In this document: positions 45,831 to 57,000 of the stretch, one piece after another
Position numbering within the stretch: position 1 is the stretch's first letter
Layout of the letters: every line of letters starts with the position of its first letter
DNA from: Apricaphanius iberus
Taxonomy: Eukaryota > Chordata > Actinopteri > Cyprinodontiformes > Aphaniidae
Assembly: GCA_028564705.1 (NCBI GenBank)
Contig: JAPXFQ010002100.1
Span: forward strand, 53,363-117,362
Direction of reading: 5' to 3'
Length of the DNA: 64,000 nt
Notes under the pieces: model-generated
Databases searched by the model: none
What the model was told of the DNA's origin: nothing
What the model saw: only the letters and a program-made list of their open reading frames with translations
Made by a program: the position numbers and the translations under genes

Positions 45831-46678
45831 TAGGGATATGAATCTTATAACAACTCACGATTTGAATCCAATTCATGGAGTGACGAGTAGATTGAGAATC
45901 AATTTTCGATTCAGAATCGATTCACAATCAATACTATTAGTTTAAAAAAAAAAGGTTAATTTGTAGGGCTGAGACAATATGCTTTTTTCCCGATTCAATT
46001 ATTTTATGATACGTTTTAAATTTCAAATGAGATTCTTCAATATTTCAGATTTTTAATTCACTGTAGTATTGAAAAGATCCAGCCGATTTGGATGTTGTCA
46101 ATCCATTAAATGGCCGTAATTAGCGGTTATCACTCCCATTAAAAGCCATCAGCCAACTTACTACTACTTTGTCAGAGTAGTATATCGTAACTGGAGTTAT
46201 CTAACCAATATTAACCAACCCACAAGTTTTATGTCCTAACCTTACGGTCACAGAAGGACAAATATACTTTCTTTTAAATGCCTAAACCTAATTTGAAGAG
46301 GTTTTAAACACCAAACGGAAAAGTACGTTTCAGTACGTAGAGATGGCAAAGTCTGGCGTCATTTAATGGGAGTGATAACCGCTAATAATGGCCATTTAAT
46401 TGGCTGATCACATCCGAAACAGGTGAAAGATCTATAATTTTCTGAATGTTCTACTTCACACATCTAAAACCTTTACAACAGAATGAATGAAAAGTGAAGA
46501 CCTTCTGAAGTAAACTGGTACTTACTTAAATATACTTCATAATAAAGTGAACTTAAACTTTTTTTCCAAGACAGGGCTGCATGTAAAAATCAATTTTTTT
46601 AATTTAAAATCATTGATTCAAAATCTTTAAGCAAAGAATCGACATTCTTATGTCAATGTATTTTTATTCCCACCCCTA
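45831..46678. mobile_element. hAT-type non-autonomous element with 8-bp duplication
   Basis: It begins TAGGGATATGAAT and its inverted right end is TAGGGGTGGGAAT. The flanks 45823-45830 and 46679-46686 are both ATCTCAGA, a perfect 8-bp target duplication. Subterminal GAATCGATTC-type words occur near both ends. No transposase remains in the 848 bp; a second element (46103-46403) lies inside. Confidence 0.88.
46103..46403. mobile_element. Nested element with about 42-bp inverted ends
   Basis: The left 42 bases and the inverted right 42 bases agree except for single-base changes; the core TTAGCGGTTATCACTCCCAT is identical in both. At about 300 bp with no frame, it is a MITE inserted within the hAT-type element at 45831-46678. 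Confidence 0.8.
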
Positions 46679-46894
46679 ATCTCAGAGGTGCTAAGGTATT
46701 AGCTTGTAGAGGCTTTTAATGCAACCGATTCCAATTTACAATGAACCTTGAATTTCAATGACGTTGCAAGTGACGTTGGTTGGTGCAATTTGGAAACACG
46801 TAAACGGGAACCATGTTGCTCTCTGCAGTAGTTGGGTAGCTGGGATGATTGTGTAGTTGGATTACAGCCTCTAAATTACCCAGTAATAAAACGA

Positions 46895-47340
46895 ATAAGC
46901 ACGTCTTGTTCCAAACCTGTCTGGGTGAGTAAATGAACGTAATATTTGCTAAAAATGCGACCTAGGTTGAAAACCCCCCCACAAACTTTTCCTTTAATTC
47001 CAGCCTCCAGTGTGGCAGCGGAGCGCGGACTCAGCCTCCACAACATCTATTACCCCATGAGAAATCAATCCAAATCAAAAATCCAAAACCTCCATTTTAA
47101 TTCCATTATTTGATAACACACAATTCTAGGTGGAATATTATATGTAAACATTTAAAGAAACAACCTTAGGATGGAAATACCCAGCCTGCCAGTTTTATCG
47201 AATTGTCAACAGATAGCTATCCTTTTTATGAACAGGTTGAAGTTATAATACAGATCAACTCTTTCTAGCATCTGTCACAGGTGATCATTTCAGTTCCAAG
47301 TGGAGCAGGAAAGAAGTAGAGACACTGTGAGGTTAGGCCT
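46895..47340. repeat. Unnamed dispersed repeat family, longest copy
   Basis: It links blocks found separately elsewhere: GAACGTAATATTTGC (as at 18603), CCAGTGTGGCAGCGGAGCGC (as at about 1495-1515 and inverted near 55330), and TTCAGTTCCAAGTGGAGCAG (as at about 1966). The order suggests one parent element, but ends and coding content are unknown. Confidence 0.6.
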
Positions 47341-47509
47341 GTTCGTAGTTTACTACTATTGTTCTATTCCTTTTTTTAATGCGTAGTTCCCTGTTTAGCT
47401 TGTTCAGATTAAGTATTATTTCACATGAATACGAAAAATAAATGCTGTTGCATATGGTGAAATCGATTGTTCAAAATCAGATTGTGAATGGATTTTGTTG
47501 ACTTTCATT

Positions 47510-48408
47510 TAGGGCAGGGCGGCATGGCAAAATTTTCATATCACGGTATTTTTTAAAAACGTATCAGTATTACGGTATTTTTTTCATACAAGACCGTTCG
47601 TATCCAAATTATCTTATAAAAATGAATAGTATAAAAATGTGCTTTAAATTGCCCATTTTACTGTCATATGTACTGCATCATGTTTTCTATGATATGATTA
47701 ATATGAAATAATTAAAATGATTATGATTCTATTAGACATTATTGATGTTCTAAGGCTGAAACTAAACTTGTTTTTTAACCTCACATTGGCACAAGTAGCA
47801 AATTGCATCTTGTACTGGATTTGCATGTAGCACTGAAGAATCCCGCTAGGGGGAAGAGTTCAGACTCAGATTTTGCCAAAGAAGAAGTAAAATAAACATG
47901 ATGACCCTAGATTATTAGCTGGTTAATATTCAGATAACAGAAGTATCGTAGATGGTATGTGAAACGTATTTACGGCTATTTTTGATTTATTTCTTACTGG
48001 TTTTGCTGCCATTTACCGCATGTACCTACAGATGGTCAAATAGTGCTCAACACTCCCCCCTACTGGCTACTCGCAATAGCGCTTGTAAAAGATCTGCTGT
48101 TCGGTTCTCATCTGACATTTTAAAGCCAATAAACTTCTAAGCTACAGATTTGAATCCTCTTTTTGGATTTACTTCCTCAGCATTGTGAGCTTCGCTCTGG
48201 TAGCTAGCCGCTGTACTTAGTTAAAAATGTTACTTTTCACACTGTGAGCGTGTAGCAGTGAAATCGGTCCCCGCTGAAACACTTCCCCACATTAAACGCT
48301 CCAGAAGTTGTCTGAGCTATTCACAGATATAGCGGTATATTAAAAATTCATATCATAACGAAAATAAACACCAGTTTGCGGTATGAACCGGTGTACCACC
48401 CAGGCCTA
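47510..48408. mobile_element. Older hAT-type element, degraded duplication
   Basis: The left end TAGGGCAGGGCGGCATGG and inverted right end TAGGCCTGGGTGGTACACCG are of the same TIR class. The interior has inverted CGGTAT words. The flanks CTTTCATT and CTCTCATG agree at 6 of 8 bases, as expected for an old insertion. A fragment of the same family begins near 51369 (CAGGGACTGGGCGGTACACC). Confidence 0.65.
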
Positions 48409-48416
48409 CTCTCATG

Positions 48417-50548
48417 TCAAAATGAAGGACTTCAAAAATGTCTGGGTCCAAAATATAAATATTAAAGAAAAAAATCCAGGATGTATAAAAAACTAATTTA
48501 AGCTCTAGAAATGAACTTGACTCTCTTTTTATTATGACCCTAATCAGTATGCACAAAGAATGGCCAATCAATTATATCCTGATACTTTAAACATTTTTAT
48601 ATGGATAAAACATCAGTATTACAGTCTGACTTTGTTATTCAGGTCACATGAGTAAAGGAAATCATTCTCCATCTTTAAGAGCAGGTGTGGTAAAACATAA
48701 AGGAATCATGCGTTAAGGAAACGTGGCAGAGAGGCGACTTTTAATCCGTTGGCTTCTCGAAACGGGAGGAGTCTGGTCTCATCGTTACGGCGTGCAGCAG
48801 CACAGATGTTGGAACAGCAAAGTGCTGAAGTCGTCCCAGATATCGAGGAGGTGTTTCTGCATCAGCCGCAGACCGCCATCTGCCGAGCTCAGCACCATTA
48901 CTAAAGTTTTAAAGCTGGCCCGTCTCTCTTTGGCGCACTGCTTTGCCTCCTTCATATATAATCTCTGCAGACTGTCACAACTTTATTGCATCTACCTTTT
49001 CTAACTACTGCACATTCTTCTTGTGTTTTTTTTCTCTCCTGGAAATCATCCTGAACCTATTAACAAAAACTATTTCCTGTCGGCACATTTATTAGCATTT
49101 TTCTTATCTGGTTCTGATGCCACGCCTTTTTTCTCCTAGTCTGCATTTAAAAGCCCACACTAGCAGTAAAAAAAACAATGCTGATATGTTCATTTGCTAC
49201 ATGTTTCTTGTAAAATAAATTCAGAACTGGAGCACTGCAACAGATATATGGGGCGCTGATTTTTCATGCTTTAAGCACAGCTGGGCTGAGTGTTACCTGG
49301 GCACCAGGGACCAGTGGCAGGGATAAACTGTGTCCTGCTAGTAAAAAGAAAGAAACGTAAGCCCTTTTTAAAAATAAAAAAATAAAGCATGGAGTCATTC
49401 TCAGCCCCCTGTTGAGCAACATAAAAAATGGTCACACAATTCGCCTGATGTGTAACTTTTTTTTTCTTGCTTGGCAAATGGCAACCAGCCCCTGTGGCTT
49501 GATGGATCTGCTGGAGTGGAAAACAGCCACCGAAGGAACATTTTGGTGGCGAAAAAAAAAAAAGACTGGACGACAATTACAGCAGATGAACATGAGGATA
49601 GATGGAAACCTTGGATTTGTGTCTTTTTGTTTCAGCCAGCAGCAGGTTAAGGAGAGAACCTGCTTTCAGTTAATCTTCATGCTCTCTAACAGGATGTTTA
49701 TCAAGGAAGACGTTTTCTGCTGCGTCGGCTTGTTAACATGTGTTCACATGTGGTTAAATCCAGCCAAAACGCTCAATTCAACACTCGGTTCAGTTATGTT
49801 TCAGAGAGAAATACTACCTAATAATGAAATAAAATCGATTTAAAAAAACGTAAATCCTTATACTCCTTGAACTTTTTCCTCTCGGCATGGACAAACGCTT
49901 TTCTTCACCTCCCCTCCTCCATATTTACATTTCCTCACTTTATAAGACGACAAATACTCATATTTGATACATTTACAAAATATCCCATTAGCAGATTCTT
50001 TGCTGCAGCTCCGGATTGGTTAAAACTACTTCAAAGTTCGCAACTTACCAAGCTGGATGCTAGTTTAAGGAAGCTGTTATCAACGTGGAGTGACATTGTC
50101 CACAGAAATGAAAACAAAATAAAGAATAATGTGAGGAAGAATATGTTTTTCCACAATCAATTAAGTTAGTTTAGTTACTTTTTAAATAGATAAATATATG
50201 ACTTGTTTGTCATTTTATTGTTATTTACACAGAAAGGAATCCTAAATAACCGTACAATAAATAAAAGTACCTTATTATCCTTTACTATTGCTGTTTGTAT
50301 TTCGAGTAAAATTAACCTCGGCCCCCTGACAGATATTAATTTTGGCCCTGTGAGGGAAAAAATTTGGGCACCCATGATCTAGAGCCTCTCCTCCAAAAAT
50401 CCCACCATGGATCTGGAAAACTGATCTCTCAGCGCTATTTTCTACCCGTAGAATGTTTTAGGGAGAACCGTCATGTCCCGACGGAAGACATGCTGCTGGA
50501 AACGTGTTGGACTGCTGGGGAAGGTGGAACGTCATGCGTCTTTCGGTA
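48417..50548 (-). other. lrfn5 31.5-kb intron, no gene seen
   Basis: Frames of 93-143 codons occur at 48723-49004, 49412-49843 and 49867-50169. None has a recognisable domain, and two overlap antisense frames of similar length. Confidence 0.45.
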
Positions 50549-50556
50549 CCGTCCAT

Positions 50557-51296
50557 TAGAGGGTGCCAATTTTTCGGGATTCCTACGGGTCACGAGATTC
50601 CTGCAGGATTCCCGCGGGACGGGAGTCAATTTCACTGTTGGTAACGTGATTTGGACGGGACAGGAAATAATCCACGGGATCGGACGGGAAACCGGAAATT
50701 TGCATTTTTTTATTGTTTTTTTTTTACATTTATCTTGTCACATATCAGAGAATTATTTTTAAAAAATGACGCTAGGCCAATGTGTGTGGTTATTAACTCC
50801 GCTGCAAAATGTAATCTGACAGATCGCTATCTTTAGTTGAATTCCATGGGGTCTACTAAACGGCACGCACCAAAACTGAAACTGCTACGTTGTTGCTACA
50901 CCACCTGGATAAACTGGTAAGCATATGATATCCGACTGAAAATGCGTGTATCTTAATAGTTTGGTAGTCAGACGAATTCATGACGTCTGACGTCCCATTC
51001 ATGACGTGGTAAGGTAGCCAAACCACGAGAATGCAGGATATGGTTAAAGATGGCGGATAAAGCTAAATAGATGATCTTTGATACTGTGCTAGGCTATGAC
51101 GGGGGGAGCGAGCGCCATAGGATGTGAATTACTAATCTACGGGATTCGGTTCGGGACGGGAGTCTTTCTCTCGGGATTTTTTCGGGACAAGATTTTTTTT
51201 TTGGGGGGGGCTGTCACGTTATCGGGACGTGACGGGAGTATTTTTTTGGGATCAGGACGGGACGGGAGCGACAATTGATTCCCGTGTCACCCTCTA
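50557..51296. mobile_element. hAT-type element with GGGACGGGA subterminal repeats
   Basis: It begins TAGAGGGTGCCA and ends, inverted, TAGAGGGTGACA. The flanks 50549-50556 and 51297-51304 are both CCGTCCAT, a perfect 8-bp duplication. Near both ends it carries many copies of CGGGAT/CGGGAC words (for example GGGACGGGAGTC at about 50617 and 51156, GGACGGGACGGGAG at 51256). They are inverted relative to each other only in part. No coding frame is recognised. Confidence 0.9.
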
Positions 51297-51304
51297 CCGT
51301 CCAT

Positions 51305-52247
51305 CAAAGAGGTGAAAGACATTGACATAATTGGATTCATGATCGCCGGATTTCTGGTGATTTGTACAGGCAGGGACTGGGCGGTACACCGGTTCGTACC
51401 GAAAACCAGTGTTTATTTTCGTTTTATTCATTTTTTATATTTATTTAAGATAACAGCACTAGCAACCAAAAAAAACGTTGGCGAAAAAGTCTGCCTTAAC
51501 ATTATGGTACCGCTTTGGATGCTACGATGCCGTCAAGCGGTAGAACTAAATGGGGGCCAGGGATGGTTGGTTTGATGAACCATATTTACTGTACAATGGA
51601 AACAGATTAAATATTGGAACAAACCGTACTGCCCCCTGCCATATTGCTCAGTGTGAACTTTCCGATCCAAAGCTGTGGTCCTGTAAACCTTGGCTTGTCT
51701 AGAGCGGCACATACGTATGTTCTGGCGCCTGTAAACTGTGTGGCTTCACTGATGAGGAGATTTAGCTTTAAAGCAGCACCGTAACGTATGCCGGGGCTAA
51801 TGCAGCAGATGGGGCCGTTTCCACCGAGGACAAAGCGGCACGAATCAGACGAGTCCCCGAAGTATTGTATCTCGGCTGTCTCCCTGTCTCTTCTTTATGC
51901 CCTACGCTTCAGGAAGACGTCAGTCTCAGCAGTTTAGATCAGACCAGACAGGAAATGGGACAGAGAGACGTGTAAAGCATCCTGCCATTTCTGAAATAAA
52001 AGACACGTGTAGATTTCAGATTGCTTAACTTTGAAAAAAAATGACAGTCTTTAGTCTGAGACTGAAAATCGCTCGGTGTACGCCCAGCATAACATGCCGG
52101 ATAATCTGAAAGTTTCAGCAACGAAGTCTGAACACTGAGGTCCGCCATTGGAGCAAATTGGGTCGAGGTGCACGATTATTCAGTCTTGAGGCTTCTATCA
52201 ATTTATTTACGGCTATTGGAGTGAGTGGAGCAGAAAACTCCACACAT
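51305..52247 (-). other. lrfn5 intron with a hAT-type fragment
   Basis: About 51369-51640 begins with GGGACTGGGCGGTACACCGG, related to the inverted right end of the 47510-48408 element. The rest has no recognised feature. Confidence 0.5.
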
Positions 52248-52650
52248 ACGCTGCAAAAACTGTTCATCTAAGCTAGTCAAAAAATCTGGTTTCCAGCTAA
52301 AAATGTATTTTTTGATTTTGTTTTGAGTCTAAAATATGAATCAAAAGCTGAAGGTGTTAGATTATGAATCTTATTTTGAGAAGTCTTACCAACTGAAAGT
52401 ATCTTATTGGATTGGTAGATTATTTCACTTAATTTAAGAAGCTTTAGACTACTATAACACTTAAAATACTTAATTATAGTCAAGCTTTGTAAGAATTCTT
52501 AAAGTAAGACATATATACTCCAAATAGGATTCATAATCTAACACCTTCTATTACGTCTTGGTATATATGTCCCAAAGCAAGATCAAAAAATACTTTTTTG
52601 CTGGAAAAAAGATTTGTTGACTGGGTTAGGTGGAAAGTTTTTGCAGTGTA
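52248..52650. mobile_element. Palindromic MITE, copy 2
   Basis: The ends are TACGCTGCAAAAACTGTTCA and, inverted, TACACTGCAAAAACTTTCCA. The arms also share AGTCAAAAAATCTGGTTTCC-like and GGTGTTAGATTATGAATC-like words. Same family as 26635-27026. No protein. Confidence 0.8.
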
Positions 52651-53324
52651 GGATTTTTATTTCTGCTGCGATTAGAAAACGAAGTATAATTTTTCTCTTA
52701 CTTCATACAATATCCCCCAAAATACATTGTTTGGACCATGTGGCAAAATGTTAAGAGGTTCCAGAGGGTTCTACACTTTGTAAGAAAGCGTGGTGTGTAA
52801 TTTATCTCCACATGTATCTGACTGTTCTGAATGTCAACTGGGAAAACATTAGAATATTTTTCTAAATATGAACTAGACTTAATGCCATGAAGCTGATCCA
52901 TTATTCATACAAAGCATTAAACATCTTATCTGATTAACCCATTTGTCGCCTAAATGTAAAAGAACGGCTGTGAAAAATCAGTTTTCCCAACGATGAATAA
53001 AAGTCAGACAGCTTCTATCAGGACTGCGAAGCTGAAAATGAGCTGGACGGTGTGATTTTAAGTAAAAGGCTGGTTTGGATAGAAGGGTGGAGGACATCAT
53101 CCTTTAGTTTCCCTTCTTTTGGTTGGTACCGCTTGCGCTGAGCGGCAATGATTGGACCATTTTAGGGCGACGCTTCTTGTTTATCTGTGCTGTAAAGATG
53201 GACATATTATGGGCTGTTACCCCAAGCCTCTGAGTGGATTGACTTTAGTTTAATGGCGAGTTAATGAGGAAAAGTTCTACGTTTAGTTTTGTACCGACTT
53301 GCTTGATGTTCTGTGTGACCGACT
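52651..53324 (-). other. lrfn5 intron, no gene seen
   Basis: No recognisable repeat or frame. Confidence 0.45.
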
Positions 53325-53340
53325 GGGCAGCAGGCCCATC

Positions 53341-53585
53341 CATCCATCCATCCATCTTCTTAACCGCTTATCCAATTCAGGGTCACGGGGCAGCTGGAGC
53401 CTATCCCAGCAATTATCAGGCGTTAGGCAGGGTACACTCTGAACAGGACGCCAGTCTGTTGCAGGGCCAACACAGAGAGACAGACAACCATTCACACTCA
53501 CATTCATTCCTAGGGACAATTTAGAGTGATCAATTCACCTATCATGCATGTTTTTGGACTGTGGGAGGAAGCCGGAGTACCCGGA
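53341..53585 (-). mobile_element. Retroposon 3' end with (ATCC)n tail and 16-bp target duplication
   Basis: It starts with CATCCATCCATCCATC followed by TTCTTAACCGCTTATCC and runs to GGAAGCCGGAGTACCCGGAG. This is the reversed 3' end of a common fish LINE-2-like/SINE repeat, whose 3' tail is the (GGAT)n on the minus strand. It is flanked by two copies of GGGCAGCAGGCCCATC (53325-53340, 53586-53601), direct proof of target-primed insertion. Confidence 0.88.
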
Positions 53586-53601
53586 GGGCAGCAGGCCCAT
53601 C

Positions 53602-54403
53602 ACCGGAAAATAAATATAACCCTTAAGCAGGAAGACAAGTGTTAAAACTCCAGCGCCGTATCAGAATTCACCGGCCCGTCTCGTGTGTCCCAGTGAGCTC
53701 ATGGAGCGCTGTTCTGCCTCTGGATGAAGTTTCTCTTCGCGCTTCACTCAACAATCACCGATTGCAGCCAATGCATCTCAGCTATTCTACGGATCAAGGT
53801 TCCGGAGGTTTCACACAACCGGGACATTAAGGATTCTCGTAAGGCTTTGAGCAAATGTATTGAATTCATAGTTAGTTGGAAACATATTGAACTCCTCCCA
53901 CTCTCAGCAGAATAACGCTGAGGCGGTGGAGAGTGAAGAGGAAAAATGTCAATGTGTGGCGAATCAATAAACTCTCACTGAACCTGAAAAATAAGTGCCT
54001 TGTTGGCAACAACAGGGCCAGATTTCCCCCATCTATTCGTCTCTTTCCCTCCATATTTCAGTAATTTACCTTTCTGCTGTCCTTCTTAAATTCCAATTTA
54101 CTGTTTTTCCCTCTGTTGCACTTTTCCTGGTCTGTCCCTGTTCTGTATTTGTGTAATGATCAATAAGGCGTTTCTTTGTGCTGACCGATGTGTTGAATGG
54201 CAATCAGTCTGCTGTCTAAAGACAAGAGAAAGAAAGTGTAAGAAACAAAGCTTTCTGATACGTTAAAGATTAGTTTGTGAACAAAAAGCAATTCTGCAGA
54301 TGAATCTGCAGTCAGAAGAAGTGGATCTGTCCTCCCTTAGATTCTGATCGGGTTCTCATCTTGGTGCTGGTTCTTTACTTTTTTCTAAATCTGACTCCAT
54401 AAC
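53602..54403 (-). other. lrfn5 intron, no gene seen
   Basis: Short frames at 53639-54054 without recognised domains. Confidence 0.45.
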
Positions 54404-54405
54404 TA

Positions 54406-54712
54406 TGGGGGACCAAAAATGACATAATTAAAAATAAAAGCAGAAATACATTTTGCTTTCCCTTTTCCTTATACATGCATTTTTACGAAGGAATGTATAT
54501 ATTTAGTTTTTTCTTTTCAATATTATGTTTATTTTTTCCGGTTAAAAAATATATATTCCGTTTTTTCCTTTTCCTATACATACAGAACAAAACGAAACAT
54601 ATTTTTTCTTGACACGTAAAGAAAATGTAGATATGGAATAGGAAAAAAATATATATGTATGTATATATATATTTCTCCTTTTATTTTGAATTATGTCAGT
54701 TCTGGTCCTCCA
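54406..54712. mobile_element. Tc1/mariner-type MITE with TA duplication
   Basis: The left TGGGGGACCAAAAATGACAT and inverted right TGGAGGACCAGAACTGACAT ends pair over about 35 bases (continuing AATTxAAAATAAAAG). TA stands directly outside each end (54404-54405, 54713-54714). At 307 bp with an A+T-rich interior it has no coding content. Confidence 0.82.
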
Positions 54713-54714
54713 TA

Positions 54715-56730
54715 CACAAATACACGAGAAAAATTAGGAAAGAGTTTTTCTACGTCCCACTAAATAGCTGTTCACTCCCACGTGAGTGGTAAAATATATA
54801 TGTTTTTTTTTAAATGGAGCGTTTTTAGACGTATGGATTAAATGTAAAAACATTTGACCATCAATTCATTTCTGGTAATTTAAAAACCTTTCTTAATCAT
54901 AAATTGGAAAAATACAGCAAGCATTCAAGTCCAGTGTTATGTTAACTAAATATATTCTGGACCTGAAGGCCGTGCGTCATTTTGACGTCCAAATGCACAT
55001 TTTCTACTTTAAGCACTGACTAAGATTCCCATGAGAGAAAATCTTTTATAGAACATTTCAAATATTTATTATAACAACCAGAATTCACATTAGACATGTT
55101 TTTTGTCCATCATTTTGAACAACAGGATCAAAAACATCTGGTCACAATCTATTCATAACTGTTTATTTTATAAATAGACGCTCAAGGAGTTAATACCTGT
55201 TAAAAAATATAATTTTTTTATTCGTATTAAATATTAATCATACCCTGCGGTGGATCCTGCTCCACATGGTACTGAAATGCGCACGCACTTGTGACTTCTC
55301 ATGGGGGTTTAGATGTTGTTCTGAAGGCTGAATCAGCCACACTGGAGGCTGGTATTAAGCTCCAATTTAGGCAAAATTTGGAAATCAGGGAACGTTTCTT
55401 CAACTGAAGTGATAAGAAGTCAAAAAGACTCGCAGAACGAATCGCTTTCTGATCCATGAACGAATGAAGAAAAACCCAGGAGAGGAAAGTAGTAGCAGAT
55501 GTTGGTGTTTTGCACCCATCTGCCTCTTTGGAGCGTCTAACCAGCCGCACCGGACACAGTAGGCCTCCAAGGCCTCGGTAACTTTTCAACGTTTATTTTG
55601 CTCCCGGTCACCGAGATGCATTGAATATAGCTCCCGGGAATCTTTTCTTTAAAGGTTAAATGTTAGGGGTTTACATTCTCAATTTTTTTATCGAAATCGT
55701 TTGAAATTGCGCCACAACCTTGTGAACTGAAATCTAAAAGATGACGGCGATCACCTCCTGCCATGTTTACATACTGTAGCCTCGCTAGCATCCCACTTGG
55801 ACTCTGTAGCAACAGTTACCAGGCATCTGTCTATTTACTCAGATTTCCTCATTACCAAAAACCACACATTACATTTTTCCCCAAGAAGTAACTCTCACCA
55901 GTTCTCTTACAACTCACAACAACACCTGGAGCACTATTAACCGCTAAATCACAATAAGAGCACCCCCGTGAACCCTCAAAGTGCACCTCAACAGAGCTTA
56001 TTAGCTGACGCTAGCAAGTAGCTATTAGCTAAGCTACAGTTAAACCATGGCTAGAGAGAAAAAAACACAGCGGGACCAGAGCTAAAGCAGCTCCTTTTAC
56101 TCTTAAATCAGCAAGGAAATTTTAAGTTCCCCGTGAGTTAAGTCGACATTCTCGCTGTAAACAAACGGACAACTGTTAGCTGCACATTAGCTTGTTTTTT
56201 CTGAGCCAGCCGGAGCAGGGAGTTGTTGCGCTACAATAAACAAAAAGAGCCACTAGATGGCAGCCACCCTCTGTTACTAATCATTTCTGTTATTATAGGT
56301 GTTACAATTTATTGTAAATACATTAATATTGTACATAAATTATTTATATTAGACCATTAATGCCTAATGTGATACATGACACAAGAGTAATGGAAATTGG
56401 ATCACTTATATGTCTTTTGAAATCAGACTTACTGTACAAAATTTTATGAAATAGACTAAAAATGTAAGAAAAAAAAATAAATAATCTAAAATAAAATCGA
56501 ATCAAGGATTTGGAGAATCGTGACACCCCTATTGAATATGAAACATTTTTCTTAAAAGGTATCTATTTTAAAAAAAATACCTCCACGGGGCGTTTAGAGG
56601 TATGCAGAATGAAAGTACACCATCTGTTTTTACAGTTACTATATTTTAACTAAATACATAACAAAAGATTTCTGTTTACGGGAACAATACTGTGTTTATA
56701 TTTACATATTCCAGCAAATAACAGGCGCCA
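54715..56730 (-). other. lrfn5 intron, no gene seen
   Basis: About 55245-55360 is an inverted relic of the unnamed family at 46895-47340. The 96-codon minus frame at 55299-55589 overlaps it and is not supported. Confidence 0.45.
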
Positions 56731-57000
56731 TTGCGGGTTGCCAAACATTTTTGTAAACAACCGCCCGGAGCAGTCAAACTGCTGTGTCTGAACCCCGTGG
56801 ATTTCGTTATCCTACGACCTACAAGATCTAAAACCAGAGTTAGTTTAAGTCTACAACAGATTGACACAAATGAAAAAACTTCCACAGCATCAAAATGCAC
56901 ACGTAAAATTCTTAAAATTACGTTATGTTGTTGCAACTACAACCTCTACACACTAGATGTCGCTTTGGTGCCCATTTTCCGTATTCAACCTTTAACTTAT
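56731..57000. repeat. Dispersed repeat sharing a block with 9144-9225
   Basis: About 56915-57000 is the reverse complement of 9144-9225, including CACACTAGATGTCGCTTTGG. The 108-codon plus-strand frame across it is probably fortuitous. Confidence 0.5.
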
